DNA from: Pyxicephalus adspersus
Lineage: Eukaryota; Chordata; Amphibia; Anura; Pyxicephalidae
DNA: 64,000 bases
Direction: 5' to 3'
NCBI RefSeq assembly: GCF_032062135.1
Contig: NC_092859.1
Span: 106,317,547-106,381,546, forward strand
The notes under the pieces: model-generated
The model's input: only the letters and a program-made list of their open reading frames with translations
The model's database searches: none
What the model was told of the DNA's origin: nothing
Program-made: the position numbers and the translations under genes
In this document: positions 1-13,210 of the stretch, piece after piece
Layout: the number at the start of each line of letters is the position of its first letter
Position numbering within the stretch: the stretch's first letter is position 1

Positions 1-3000
1 ATCTTTATATTTTTGTTTAAGCTTTAGCTGGCTTTAACCCACAATAGTTTTTTGTTATTTACATGTTTTACATATACAATTAATCAAGGTATATATCAAA
101 CATTGTAAATAAGAAAAAGCCAAATCAATACAATCAGTAAATGAATAGCAAAATTCCTTTTCATAAAAAGATGAGAAACAGAAACATGGAACTTTAAAGT
201 CAGATAAAATCTGCTTGCCTCTCTTTATCGGTCTATCTTTCAGTCTGCTATAAAATATTATGTCATATTTGACCCTAAGTTGTATTTTATGTTTGGAACC
301 CTCAGACATTAACAGTGCACTCCATGTCTGAAAGCTTTGTAACTATGCCGAGTAAAATATAACTACACTAACGCTGTGAAATCTCAAAATAAAAACATCT
401 GTGCGTGTTTGTATTCACTTTACAAACATTGGACTTTTCTATCTATAACCCTTCATACACCTAAAAGAGCTATTAAAATTGTCTCAAATTTATTTAAAAG
501 AATAAACCACTGCGACTGTCTAGATAGTTATTGGGGTCTGTATATGAAGCAGTGAATCTCACAGTCACTGGTAGAGAATCAATCATTGCCATTAAAAACA
601 CATGGACCCTGAAGATTCTCTACCAAGGAATGTTTTAGTAATTGTCAGATAAATAGACCCGAATAAGTACTTTATTGTAAACTGCAATTGTCAAAATGAC
701 TTCCTTGAGATGAAGCTCCAGACAAGAAGAATAAAGTCCATAGTTGTTTTTAAAGGATCTTTTGTTAGAGATCTTCTGTTACAGATTATACAGGGAAGCA
801 AATATTAAAAGGAATCTGTGACCATTCCCATCACAGTATAAAAGTAACCTGAAGCCTTGTAGTTGCTGTTTGTCATCTTTCTGAGCTTATACGCTGGGCC
901 TGATTTATTAAAGCTCTCCAAGACTGGAGACGTTAGACTATCATGGGAGAACCTGAGTGATCTAACAAGGCTGGAATGGATTTCTTAAAACTAATGTGAT
1001 ATTAGTTATTAAAAGTTTTTATCTCTAGACCAAATCTATTCCATTGCTGGATCACCCAGGTTCACCCACTGTCATGCCCACCGTCTCCCATCTTCAAAGT
1101 GCACAATGATCAAAGTAAGGAAGCTTAGATCTTTAAAAATAATTCAAGATTGGATATTTAAATCTCAAATTCAAAGCTGACCCTTAAAAATGTGAGTGTG
1201 TATTTCTGCAGCAGTTTTTAAACTGGATCATTTCCAAAGAAAAGCCTAAAATGTTTCTTGTACACCTGTTATGAGAGATGCATGTAGTCTACCATTTCTG
1301 GTCTGCTGGCTTCATAATGTTTGAGTCACAGACTTTAAAACAAGCATGGTGGTATAGAAATTTTTTTGAAATCCTTTACACTTTTTTCCAGATCAACAAC
1401 TTCAAAAGCAGTGAGGTCAAAGCACCAGCGTAAGAACAAGGGAACTTAAATTCCTAACAGGAGAGAATAGAATCATGGCCTACACAATGCTCTTTTAGCA
1501 GACGCACTTTAACTCAGTACATTAGGCAATGAACCCAAACGTGGGAAATACTTATTTCTACAAAGACACAAGCTTATCTAATCAAAAATAATGTTATTTT
1601 GTATGCTGCAAGGCAGTGTGACTGAGAAAACAACAGAAAAAGTAGAGCACTAAATGAAGTCTGGTATCACATGCAGATTTGTGATCATATGATCAATTTT
1701 TTCTAGGATAACTGGGAAATTTGGTATCAATTTCTGTAAAATATATGAGCATTAAAGTTGCTTCTTGATGACATCACTACCTTAAAAGGAAAGAATAATA
1801 GTTCTTTACTAGGACTGAAAAGCATTACGTATTCCTAAGAGTTTCTATTATAGTAGGCCATTAAAAAGCAAAATTTGTTTAAAGCAAGGTGGTCCAGTAA
1901 AAGCAAGCATGTCAGGATAAAAACCCTTCATAGATTATTTATATTGAAGTTGTTTATGCCTTCACATATACTATAACCAAGAAAAGCACAGTTACTACAT
2001 ACCCAGACACTTCGACTTGAATCACATTAGAATTTCTGAAGACATATCCAATGGCATCTCTTTAGCATCTTTTCAGTAATCAGCTAATGAATGTAGGGAT
2101 CATTTGCATATCATGTGGGGTTGCATTTGACACCGTATTGTATTGTACACATTGCAGTAAGAATCAAGTGGGATGGTCAGATTCAATGGACCATAGGGTC
2201 CTTCTGTCTCTCTGTTACTATAGTTATTTCACACTTAACCTTCATTCCTGCCTTTCCTTAGCAAGAGAGTTTCCTTCAATTTGTCTTCAGTAGATTGGAA
2301 AGAACAGCACTCCAATGCCCGCAATGGCTTTTTGTATAGAACACACTAATCCGATTGTTTTTCCATTCTACAAACTTTAGGTCAGCTATCAGGCTGCCGC
2401 CAGAAACTAATTAATTTGCAAATGGGCCTTATTTTCACAGAAGGAGATCTTTACAAAGCTATGTCAGTTAAGCCAGTCACACCATAGTGACATGCATTGT
2501 CATGACATCTTCCTTCTGGTAAGATTCTTAACTTCCCCCATGCACATGAACTCAAATACCCTATCAAGAGTAAATCTCTATTGAACACCAGATAAAAGTT
2601 CAATGTGGTGGTCTGAATGAAGCCGATTTACTCACAGATGCTAAGATTTATTTCTCTGGATTATTGGTTTTATTTAAATTAAACAGGGATCATTAATAAC
2701 ACTTAAAACATAAAATCCTTGTTATCTATATGCAGCATAACATATAGCCTAATGTGTTAAGTACAATTGATATGCTATATGGATTCAGAATAGTCTCACA
2801 ATGCCACTTTTTTTTTTTATCTTCAGACATTTTTAACAAGAAAATCTCAACTACAAACAGTTGAAAAAGACAAAGATTGTTAACAAGGTTTGCAGTTATC
2901 ACACAAGGACACTGATGACAATTTGTTGCCACCAACCCTAACCCAAAATAGAATCACTGTTTGCCCTCACACATAAACACAACCGGTCTGGCTTTCAATA

Positions 3001-3874
3001 TACAATTTGGCAAAATAGCTTGCATTCAGAATTATCACCATCAGGTATAGAAAATGGACTGATCACTGTTTCACCCTCAAGCTTCATTGTAAAGGATTTA
3101 AAGTTAAACTCATGACAAATATAGAATCTGAAAATTAACATTTTTCTTTTTTTATTTATTATTTTTATTTTATGATTATTATATTGTATTGCAGATAGTT
3201 TAAATACCTAGATTTGATTAGGTATCAGTCCCCCTGTATTGCCTGTATATCAGAGGTGAAACATTGAAAGGGAAAAATCAGAATGGTGATAGTAGGAGAA
3301 TGCACTATGGTGAAAATTATATAATATAAATGCTCTTTGGTACTGGCTTGGTCAATGTTGCTCTAAATGTTTAATTTATAAAGCACTAATAAAGCAATTT
3401 GGGTATTATCACAAGTTTGCACAGAAGAATTAAATTGCAGAACGATCAGAAATAGCTACCAGAACTAGTTCTGATGTTGTCAGCCACTCTTGCTCCAAGA
3501 CCAAGAAAAGTTAGCTTTCCACAACAACACAGAACACAACAAACCTAAATCTGTTCTATCGTAGGCATTCCAAAAAAAAAAATAATAATAGTAACAAAAA
3601 AGCAAATGAACAACAGAAATATATGCAATGAGCTCTTCTTTTAGTATTATTTCATTTGTTAAATTTTTATAGCATTATTGATTCTATTTAATTTTCTTTA
3701 CATAAAAATAGTTCATTTATTTTTACCTTGCAAGGTACAAATGTGTAATAAATAGAAAAGTACCTAGGCTTTGAGGTTTTCTTTTCCTATTTAACAATGT
3801 TATATAGCTCATTCCAAACCTAAAATCCAAGTGTTTCCACATCTACTATGTTTTATAATAGGTGTTCTGCTTAC
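1..3874 (-). other. SEMA3A intron 6, 5' part
   Basis: This stretch begins at the exon 6 donor (GTAAGC) and runs off the window start. It is AT-rich with short A or T runs. It contains one fold-back element near 895-1116, and otherwise I see no exon, RNA gene or clear repeat. The short open frames here carry no recognisable domain. Confidence 0.85.
895..1116. mobile_element. Degenerate fold-back (palindromic) MITE
   Basis: The left end reads GGGCCTGATTTATTAAAG, followed by CTCCAAGACTGGAGACG and a GAGTGATC core. The right half reads as the reverse complement of the same design: TGGATCACCCAGGTTC, then CGTCTCCCATCTTC. The two halves fold back on each other around about 1005. A half copy with the same left end is at 35009, which shows that this is a dispersed repeat. 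There is no coding capacity. The family name is not known to me; the right boundary is approximate because that end has diverged. Confidence 0.7.
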
Positions 3875-3994
3875 CATTTAACCATCTGGAGTCATGCTGC
3901 TCTGTTCTAATTGGATGATGATTTCCAAGCGTGCGGAAAATGGCAAAATCTCTTCCCATAAAATCTGCTGCAGTCCCAGAATACAATTCCCCAT
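3875..3994 (-). CDS. SEMA3A: SEMA3A coding exon 6 (sema domain)
   Basis: The 120-bp exon starts with AT, which completes the Asp codon begun in exon 5. It encodes GELYSGTAADFMGRD, then FAIFRTLGNHHPIRT, then EQHDSRWLN, and ends with the first base (G) of the next codon. It is therefore phase 1 on both sides. The acceptor is TTGTTTCATTCCACAG and the donor is ATG|GTAAGC. It corresponds to about residues 182-222 of mammalian SEMA3A. SGTAADFMGRD and the histidine-rich loop (NHHPIRTEQHDS, mammals HHHPIRTEQHDS) identify SEMA3A specifically. This is the last exon in the window. I looked for the next exon (expected to begin PKFISAHLI) between 1 and 3874 on the minus strand and did not find it. Confidence 0.97.
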
Positions 3995-5861
3995 CTGTGG
4001 AATGAAACAAAATTACCATATTATATTTTTTGAACTATTTAATTTATATTTGTAACGAGTCTAACACTGACTGATACCCAATCTAAAACAGGTATAATAT
4101 ACTTAACATTTATTTAAAGGCATTTCTGTAATATCCTTCACACCAGATGTTAGGTATTTTTTTTATTATACACTGAACTGTGATATCTATTATAACCACT
4201 GTAGCATAACCACCCAGGTAAACCTGCAAGCACCAACGTAACCTTGAAGTGCCACAAAACACCAAATAAAATCAAACCATGTAATGCTACTTTTCTTTTA
4301 ACATAAATATCAAAATTAAACTTTCCAAGTGTACACATCTGTGTGGAGCCATCAGAGCACAATAAACACTAACATTCTGGGCTGCATATTTAGTACATCT
4401 CCGGGGTACATGCACATTTTTATTCCTTTATTCCTTTACACATGTGGCAAGTACAGGACCAATGAGTAAATGATTGTTTGTGTGCCAAAAATGTAGTATG
4501 TTCCTAACTTTTTCTTGTCCCATACCATGACAACATGGCTCTGAAATTTGAGAATGTTGTCAAGCATTGCCCACTAATTTCACTTGCATTACAAAGAATG
4601 CAGAACTGTTTTCATCTCCTTCCTCATTCTCTTCTCTATAATCCTAATTTGTGCACAGGAAGAAAGCAAAAGAACATAATCAGATGAAACCATTTTTGGC
4701 ATAAGTACCATTTTATTATTGAACAGATATATTGAAATATATCCAATGGTAGGATTAGCCATTAAAGGTGGCAAATAAGAGACATTTATTGTTAGGGTTT
4801 ACAGCTTAAGTCTACACGTTACCTAACTTCACACGTAAATGAATTGATGGTATTAATGTAAACACAGTGTTGCGGATCAGATCAAATTAATGTAAAAAAT
4901 TATTTCTAGCTATTCTGCTGTCACCATATATAGTTGAAAATCAGGGGTTTGATCATCAGGGGAATTATCGGGTCATTACCACTAGCAGAAACTGCTAAAT
5001 ACCTTAATGGAAATGCTGTGGGCTTGTACCATAACACAATGAAATAAATAAGGTGAGTTTATATTTTGTGGCTCATTGTATTTATTTGTTATATCTTTGC
5101 TGTCTTTTCTTTCTTTGGTCTCTTTTCTCAGTATTATGAATCACTTAACCATCTATGGACAGTACACTAGAGCATAAGATCACTAGAATATTAGGCATGG
5201 CATTTAAAAGTACCTTGCAACATCTACAGCCTAACAATGACTATAACAGGTAACTAGACTACCTATTTGTTTTAAATGCAATAGTTAGCGTGTATAATCC
5301 CATGTATAATTGTTAACATGTATGTCAGGGAAAAAACATAACAGCAATGAACACACATGTTCCACATGGAGTGATATTAAACATCCCCAGGTATCTATTG
5401 GTAAACCTCTCAAACCAAACAGCTTCACAACAGACACTAAAAATTCTGAAATCCATTATAAAAACTAGGAGAGCTAATGAGACTATTTGAGAAAACAACA
5501 GAATAGTGGCTTCTGCAATTCATTCAATATTACTTTTTATGTAAAAGGGGCACCTAAAGATTAAGCAACAACATCCCACTTTAGCTAGGCAATAATCTTG
5601 TTCATGTGTAAATGTGGATGGCCATCCCTTTGTCATCTCTCTGCAGGAAATAATAGGCTTAAGCGGATCAGAATGGCAAGATGGATCAGGATTCAGCCAA
5701 GGAATGACTTGTCCATATCCTATATATTCTTTTGTGCTGAAAAATCAACCACATGAAACACTGCAGTAATCAGGGGTTTTGTGACTTAATAAATTTAGCT
5801 TAGAAGAGTGTGATATTATCATTAGAAATTTCCATGACACAAACAGCAGTTGCATAAGCAA

Positions 5862-5920
5862 TTTATGCATAAGATTTATGCATAAGATTTAGATCTTATT
5901 ATGCATAAGATTTAGATTGC
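5862..5920. repeat. Short tandem direct repeat, ATGCATAAGATTT unit
   Basis: The motif TTATGCATAAGATTTA recurs three times within about 60 bp, the second and third copies being separated by a short GATCTTA insert. ATGCAT and AAATCTTATGCATAAGAT are themselves partly palindromic. It is a small local duplication without evident function. Confidence 0.65.
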
Positions 5921-6550
5921 GACAATGTAGTACAATAAGTACAGTAAGATGTTGCTGCAGGTTATAATGGAGGGACACATATATTTAATTTTTATAAAGT
6001 TCAGTAAAAAAAACGTACAATTTATTTCAAAAAAGCAAAAAAATCAATGTAGATTTAAATATGAATATGATATCAAAATTAAATTGTGCAAGAGTAATTA
6101 AATGTTGCACTGGTATAGATTTAACAGTAAATAGGGGTCTGGAATGAAATGTATTCACTTCAAAGATTACAAGTGCTATAAATGATCCAGCTTGCTCAGC
6201 ATGAGTTGCATGATCAAAAATGTACCAGCACTGCAGTGTTCTTAACAATTTGTGTGTGGGTTCCACTGTGATGTACAAAAATACCCTTAATTACAGTCTT
6301 GCCTGGGTAATTTTAAAGAAAAAGGAAAAAAATTCACTAAAAACTTAAGTAGTAAAGTGACTTTGATGTTTTACTCAACCTTTATATAACCTTTTCCTTG
6401 TTTTGTTATCACTTACTCTACAGGCGCCTTGGAGAAGAAAAAAAAAAAGAAATCAATGAAACTTAAATGAAAGTATCAGTACACCTTCCAGTTCTTTTTA
6501 TGGCTGGATAAGGTCAGTTAAGCAACAGTGCTTGACTTCAGCAAAAAGCA

Positions 6551-6640
6551 ATGTAAAAAGTGCAGTACTCTGTAGCAACCGATCATCTTTCATTGATCTA
6601 ACAGTAGTGCACTGAACTCTGATTGGCTACTATAGATTTT
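6551..6640. mobile_element. Possible palindromic MITE remnant
   Basis: CTCTGTAGCAACCGATCA near 6568-6585 is mirrored by TGATTGGCTACTATAGAT near 6619-6636 in inverted orientation. AGTGCA-type ends with GCAACCAATCA arms are common in amphibian miniature elements. The copy is decayed and its limits are uncertain. Confidence 0.4.
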
Positions 6641-7592
6641 TGTAGTACGCGAGCTGGTGTAAATTATAGGAGACTTAAAAAGTTTTCAGTTTCTTTAGAC
6701 TGTGTTTGGGATATATATGGCAAATTGTAACATATTTTATTGTAGAATAAATAAATAACCAAAAAATTACAAACATTTTGCATACAAAATTAAATTCAAC
6801 TTGGTGAGGTTTATAGATTTGCTTGTATGTCAAGAAACTGAGTCAAAAAAATTTGTGGAAGTGAATCACTCAGGACTGACCCAGCTTATACAATAGCTTG
6901 CAGAATTTGTGTGTTGTCATAGTTTTATCAGTCAAGACTGTGTGCACTCCATATTAAAAGCTGCAAAGTTGGAAATGTTAAACATCCATTTACACAACTC
7001 CTTGTCAGTGAACTTTCATTTTAAAACACAAAGCTGGTAGTTGACTCAAATGATCTTCGCAGGAAACCAGTCTGTGCTTATTAACTGTGAAATATTCTAA
7101 AGAAATGATTGCCATTTCAAGCAGGAAGGTCAACAATCGGCTTCAAGGAAACCGTCTGTGGAATGGGTGAATTACAAAACCAAATGTAACCGGAGAACAG
7201 ATGTATTCTCACTTACACATAAAACAAGATACATTGTAGAGACCAATAATAGCTACATAGTCAAGTGGCAAAATACTCTAGAGAGAAAACAATAAGGTTG
7301 TCTGCAAAAGGTCAGCTGTTATCATTTATTCATTCTTTTAATTAACCTTTTTTTTTCTCCAACTTGAGTAATTCTATGTGAACAGGCCCAATCCTTACTG
7401 TGCTAAGGATTTGAGGAAAATAATACTGATAGTCGATCGCACTATATTATAAATAATTTTGAGCCACCTTGTCTTGCACGTACACAAAAGAAAGAAGGCC
7501 AGTGCATACAGGAACAGATAAAAAAACAACACAGACAAAGTAGATCTATATCTGAAGCCAGTTTGTCTCAGCAATGGCAAATAGTTCTCCAA

Positions 7593-7967
7593 TAGTGTTC
7601 CCAAACTTTACGAGCTAGCGGACCACTGAATCTACGGACTCTGGACCATGCATATGCAATCTGGAGTCCTGTGTCACTCAAAGGGGGACAAAACTTCCCA
7701 CCGAGTGACGTCACATTGCCAGAACCTGCCCACTCTACCATCACAGGTCTGAGCCTGCAATTAGAGAGTGGGCGGGTTGTGTCCATAGACACAACCAGTC
7801 CACCACCCTGAGCATGCAATGTACGGGAGACATGGTCCGCAGTTTTGGACGGTGCCTTCTCCTGACCTCACTAGGGGGTGCACTGGCCAGAATCCCAGAC
7901 CACGGCTGGTCTCCTTGCTCTCGAGGCCCACCTGTAAAAGGGCCATGGCCCACTAGGGTTGGGGATA
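7593..7967 (-). mobile_element. Non-autonomous hAT-like element, diverged copy
   Basis: The left end TAGTGTTCCCAAACTTTACG and the right end GGTTGGGGATA resemble the CAGGGTTCCC-type ends of hAT (Charlie-like) elements. Internally it shares blocks with the element at 25417-25756 in the opposite orientation: GTCACTCAAAGGGGGA, GCCCACTCT, GACATGGTCCG and CTTCTCCTGACCTC. It is locally GC-rich compared with the intron. Overlapping open frames of 60-83 codons on both strands are by-products of this composition. No transposase is encoded and no clear target duplication was found. Confidence 0.7.
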
Positions 7968-8336
7968 AAACAGGGCCACAAACAATGAACACATAAGAAG
8001 CAAGGAAAATAGGGCAAAATTACAGAGTGAAAGAAAATCTTTGAAAGAAACTAGACCTTAGACCAGGCCAATCAGGCAACACATCCCAAAAATACAGATT
8101 GAAACTTTTTTTTACAGCAACTGGTGAAGTGTCTAAAAATTGCTAAGCATGGCATTTAAAATGATACAAAGTGTAGTACATTATCCACAAGAAATTTGTA
8201 AACAGATTATCTGTAGACAACAATTACATGATCATTAAAATATTTGCACCTTAAAAAAAAAACAAAAAAAAAAACAAACCACAGCCATAAAAATGAACAA
8301 TAAATTTGTGTAAAAAATTTCAACTTACATACTCAC

Positions 8337-8430
8337 CAATTAGAATGGAAGCAGTTAATAATTTAGGGTCGTATGGACTCTTCCCTCTACCATTCTCAAA
8401 ATGTGCATCTTCAAGCTTAAATATATTATC
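8337..8430 (-). CDS. SEMA3A: SEMA3A coding exon 5 (sema domain)
   Basis: The 94-bp exon encodes DNIFKLEDAHFENGRGK, then SPYDPKLLTASILI, plus the first base (G) of an Asp codon completed in exon 6. It enters in phase 0 and leaves in phase 1. The acceptor is TTTTTCCTAACAG and the donor is TTG|GTGAGTA. It corresponds to about residues 152-182 of mammalian SEMA3A. The run ENGRGKSPYDP is characteristic of class 3 semaphorins, and SEMA3A is favoured over SEMA3D (which has SGRLKCPFDP) and SEMA3E (ERGRGRCPFDP). Differences from mammals are conservative, for example LEDAHF for LENSHF and SILI for SLLI. The exon is interrupted in no frame and shows no sign of decay. Confidence 0.97.
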
Positions 8431-11400
8431 CTGTTAGGAAAAAGTACATTATTATGATCTGATTTTTTTAATAAATACTTAAATATTAAGCAGTGACAAG
8501 TACAATCCAAGACACATACTGAGATGGAAGGCATTACCTGCATAAAAAAATCAATGTGTGTGATGAAAGGTAGAGGTGGGAGTACTGCACTTTGCACATG
8601 GTCATTGCTCTTTGTGCTGCCTTATTAAGCAAGACTAAACACTTGCAATGTGTAAATTATTCATAGTTAAATGAAATACTCATCTTGATGCTATGTCGAT
8701 TATGTTTTCATTGTTAATTTAACCTGCAATAAATTATAATCTAAAAATACCCCTTCTTGGACTAAACCTAATTAACGAAAAAATTGTGAGCATGCAGCTC
8801 TTTATTGCATAGAAAAGCAATGAGAAAGTTTTTTTTAATATGTAAGGGAAATGAATTCATCTCACATTTAATGTTTCATTAAAAAGAAAAAAGAACACTT
8901 GTATTGCTGGACAAACTAAGATGGTCAATGATAACACAAAGATGTAATTTTCTTCTTATAGGTAACAATTTATGATAAAAAAAACAACATGAATAGATCA
9001 ATATATAATGCTTTTTATGCCATTGAAATCCAACATCTCTACAACAAATTATATGTTGTGCTGGCAACCTAGAATTTCATCATCAAAAATGTGACTGACA
9101 GTTTACTTTCAAAACTTTACTAATGATGGGTGTAATTAATAGCAGTCTTTGCACTGGTTATCATCTAGGACAAAGGAAAGGCTATTCTTTAAAATTACAG
9201 ATTCTCTCATGTTAATTCAATCTGTTATATTATAAAGGAATCAGTTATTAGAGTGTAATGGGCGGAAAGAATATTGACTGTTTATATGCTTCAATTCTTA
9301 TACATTGATGACATGCAAAGTCTATTTCTGTATCATATAACCGCCATCATCATAACTGGAAACACACTCCAAAGTGATTCACAAGTAGATCCACAGAACC
9401 CAGCAATAAAAACATTTGCTCTTCTGTAGCATTCCTTTACCTTCAGGCTGATTAAAAGATTCATTTCAGAGTGTATGACAGAGAGCTTGTAAAATATGAA
9501 AATATACATTGAACATATTTGAAAAACATGGGAAAAATACAATGCTCCAAGCTGGGGGTTTATCGGATAACCGGTATGTATTTTAATTATAATGTAGTAT
9601 TTATTAAGAATATGAAATGTTAATTTAGTGAGATGTTTCATGTAGCTGTACATTGGACAATAGGGATGGCATGTCTACCAAGGCATACATACACAGTATT
9701 TAATATAATATTTTCTATACTGTATTTTATATACACTATATTTATATGCACTACTGTATTAGCTCATATAAAAAAATGCAAACAAACCAAACAGTGCTCT
9801 GCATAGAACAATGCACCATTTACTTACCTTAAAAAAAAGCTCACAGCCTAATATTTGAACCACACAGTGTAACACACAATTTACGTGAAGATCAATTATC
9901 TAGATGCCACAGAAAATCTAAATGATTTTTGATAGCATGCTGGAGTAAGTTCGAGGTTCATACTATTTGTAACCAATCTCAATTGCTTTATTGTGTATTA
10001 AGGTTTGATCTGTCAATATATATTACTCAAATAACTTTAGATTAAATCTACAGTATGTACAAACATCAGATGGTATGTGAACAGCATATGGCAGAAGGTT
10101 TTATGAATTATTTGTACAAACTTTACTGAACATATAATTTGGATTGGGAATACCATGTTCTACAATATAAAATCTTAACCAAAATATTCAGTTAAGAACA
10201 ATGCCAGTAATCCATGAAGTTTTCAAGCTTCAGACCCATATTGCATAGCAGTTCAGAGTTCAGAACTGTTCACAGGCAGTGTTGTCATAGTATGTTTAAC
10301 ATACTTACAACAGTCAATAAATAACTAAATTGACTCATGAAATATGTGTTTCATCATTGATATCCCAGATCTACATTTTCTATACATACTTTAGACAACC
10401 TAATTAAAAAGGTTAAAAGTTAATTTAAAATAATATGACATTTATATATGGCATCTAATAAACCAGATATACAATAACACTCAAAAAGGTTGAATGCTTC
10501 CATGGATCTATTTTATTCCTAGAACTATAAATCATTAATAATGCTGCCCAAACTCTTGACTCCCTGTGCTGCCCTTTAATCCTTTCCAAACACAGAAATT
10601 GTAACCTCTCTCCTGTCTGCCATTTCTCAGAGTTACAAAATGCTAAACATAATCAACATTCATCATCTAAATGACATCTTGTAAATATGTACAGCACTAA
10701 AATTTGAGTATTATAAAAAATGGAACTAGGAATGCACAGATACCCCATACTAAATATTGTGCTGAGATGAGAAGTACAAAATGTAATGTTCTTTTTTAAT
10801 ATATAATCTCAGATATAACTATCAGTCTGACAAAAACAGAAACAATTAAGAGGTGTCAAGACTGTATGGATATATGGTTTAATCAGAAATCAACCACAGC
10901 AGACAGCCTAAAGCACAAGTATGGTATACGTAAATGTTTAATTTACTTCTTTTGAAGGAAGACTGTTTACATACAACCTTGAATAGATAATTCACAAGGC
11001 AAATGTGAATGGATGGAATGAACAGAACACCCAACTTTTCATCTTCAGCCACCTAATAGAGAAAAGTTTTATTGGTTGTAATGGATCACTGCTCTTTGCA
11101 TTTGTTGAACAAATACTATAGTGCCTATTTTTACTTTTTATGAAAACTTTCAGGAATGTTCCCAAAATAGTACCCAAATAGCCATACCCATCAATACTGT
11201 CATCATTGTTTTCCGATAGTGATGATTTTTGTCTTCTGAGCTTCCGCGTTGCCTAAGCTGTCCATGCAAGCAACCATTTAGCCTAGGGCTACTGAAAGAT
11301 TACAGATAATGAACTAATGTTATCTCATTAACACATTGCTTTCAGTGTGCTGCAAATGAGATGACCAACAAATGGTTAAACTATTTAGAAAAAGATTTAT

Positions 11401-11811
11401 TCACTCATGAAACCCTAACTAGTTCAGGTTTACTCCAATTGAATGTAAAATTATGGTTTGCGTTGGTAGCATTTCTCTAATAGTGGACCTGAACCTTTTA
11501 TAAAACACACCTAAAATGTTATTGTGCCCAAGTAGAACTCTGCAAGATTTACCTTTTGTCCTTCTACTGTAAAAATGCAGCAAACCTTTGGGTATGTGAG
11601 GAAACCTAGACAGTCCTGAATCTACAACCTCTGGGTGAGATCATCTAAGACACTGCTGCATACATCTGCACCACATGCATCTTCCTGCTGCAACTTTGTT
11701 CATTAAGTGAACCTTTGCTTTGTGAATCTCTACTGCTGCTTTTTTAATAGTCCCTCACCAGTCATCAGAGGAACATCTGTGGCATGATGTAGTAGACTGT
11801 TATTCCTCTGG

Positions 11812-12119
11812 TACAGTGTTTCTTGACCTTTATAACACGGGGAATCCCATGAAATAACTTTTAGGTCTTCGGGGAATGTCTGCTTTATTCACTATATCCA
11901 CAACTCACAGTATATTAGCTTGATGGTTATTGGGAAGAATGCCTCCTACATTGCTGATCAGTGGGAAAAGTCACCCTGCCCAAAAAATCATTGGTTTCAC
12001 TTGACACCAACCTTACAGGCAGGCAGAAATTGCTCATTCTTCAAGAAACACCTAGCAACCTTTGGAGGGACTCTGGCCCACCTTTGTTTGTTTCTACCCT
12101 TGTTGAGAAGCAGTGATCT
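11812..12119 (+). mobile_element. hAT-like non-autonomous element (CAGTGTTTCT type)
   Basis: The element starts CAGTGTTTCTTGACC and ends GTTGAGAAGCAGTG, an inverted terminal pair. Interior blocks include GGGGAATCCCATGAAATAAC, GATGGTTATTGGGAAGAAT and CCTAGCAACCTTTGGAGG. The same blocks occur reversed at 13352-13598 and 17816-18062, so it belongs to a dispersed family. The 86-codon open frame inside it is not a known protein. No perfect 8-bp target duplication is visible. Confidence 0.7.
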
Positions 12120-12958
12120 ACAGGTTGACCACCATCACACAAAGACACATTATGGAAGGTATAGCAATGGAAAAGATTAGCTGCATGAAGCCTTCTTGCA
12201 ACACTGACAGTATACTATTTCTTTTTTTGGAACAACTTTCACAATTGAGACCTTCTTTTTAAGGACAGTCAGAAATATTGCTCATTGCTATTGGGTAGAT
12301 ATTTGTCTGTATTTGGGCAGCAGAAGACCATTTTTCTTTGAGAACCTCCCATACATGAGGCCAATTTTTCCTAGTAGAAATAACACAGCACCCTTGAAAA
12401 AAATTTTTATAAAATCTCATGAGTGATCATATAAGCTTTGTCAAGTCCGTGTAGTTTCCTAATAGCTAGGTATGTATCACTTTTACAAATCACTTTATCC
12501 TTTGAGATCTTACAAGTTGCAGCCAAAGTCATATAAACATATATCACTCTAAAGTCTATGTAGTGTTATTTTGCTAGGCATAATAGTCTTTTAACTGTTC
12601 TTCTGCTTTTTATCACGTTGGGATATAATAGATGGAAACAAATAAAACATATGCCATATTTTTGTTAGCTCAAGATTTGTTTTTAAGACTTTCACATTGA
12701 AAGGTGAGATCAGTTTAAGTTCAGATATGACAAGTTAAGCAGGAGCCTGGGCTGACAGCCTATTCCCTCAGAAAATATACGTCCTTGAATGAGACGTTCC
12801 AGAACCTTCCCACACAACCTTGCTCTGTTCACATGCAAAATAATGAGAAGAACAACTTACAGATGGATAAGGAAGATTTTTGCATATGAGCCCTTTTACT
12901 AAATGGTATATTTATTATGATGTTTGTTACATAAATTTGTGGGTCTAATTCTATGTAA

Positions 12959-13210
12959 AGCTACGTACACACCGCAGATTTTTATCGCCCGATAATCGGC
13001 ATCGGCCAAATATCGGGCGAAAATCTGCCGTGCGTGCAGTCAGTGTCAACCATCGTCCGAACGACCGACCTGCCGGATCCACGGACGATGAACAACGACC
13101 GATCCTAATGAAAGGGAAGGGGGAGAGCGCGCAGCTGGGTGCCGCTCCGTCGCTCTCCCCCTCCCCTCTCCATAGAGCAGAACGGTGCTGTATGTACAAC
13201 ACCGTTCATG
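12959..13210 (+). mobile_element. Palindromic MITE, left half (AAGCTACGTACACAC end)
   Basis: The left end is AAGCTACGTACACACCGCAG, preceded by GTAA, probably a mutated TTAA. A subterminal inverted repeat pairs ATCGCCCGATAATCGGC with GCCAAATATCGGGCGA. A GC-rich interior follows, and then GAACGGTG and CACCGTTC pair, as expected near the centre of the element. The right half is missing: at 13211 the sequence switches abruptly to the 536-bp duplicated segment. The reverse-complement end of the same family is found at 18364-18500. Confidence 0.8.

Larger units (their letters stand above)
3995..8336 (-). other. SEMA3A intron 5
   Basis: This 4342-bp intron lies between exon 5 (donor GTGAGTA) and exon 6 (acceptor CCACAG) and is phase 1. 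It holds a small ATGCATAAGAT direct repeat (5862-5920), a possible MITE remnant (6551-6640) and a hAT-like element (7593-7967). The remainder is AT-rich sequence in which I see nothing further. Confidence 0.9.

Noticed and set aside
7568..7996. Cluster of overlapping 60-83 codon frames on both strands
   Set aside because: They sit in a GC-rich hAT-like element; frames are open on both strands and encode nothing recognisable.
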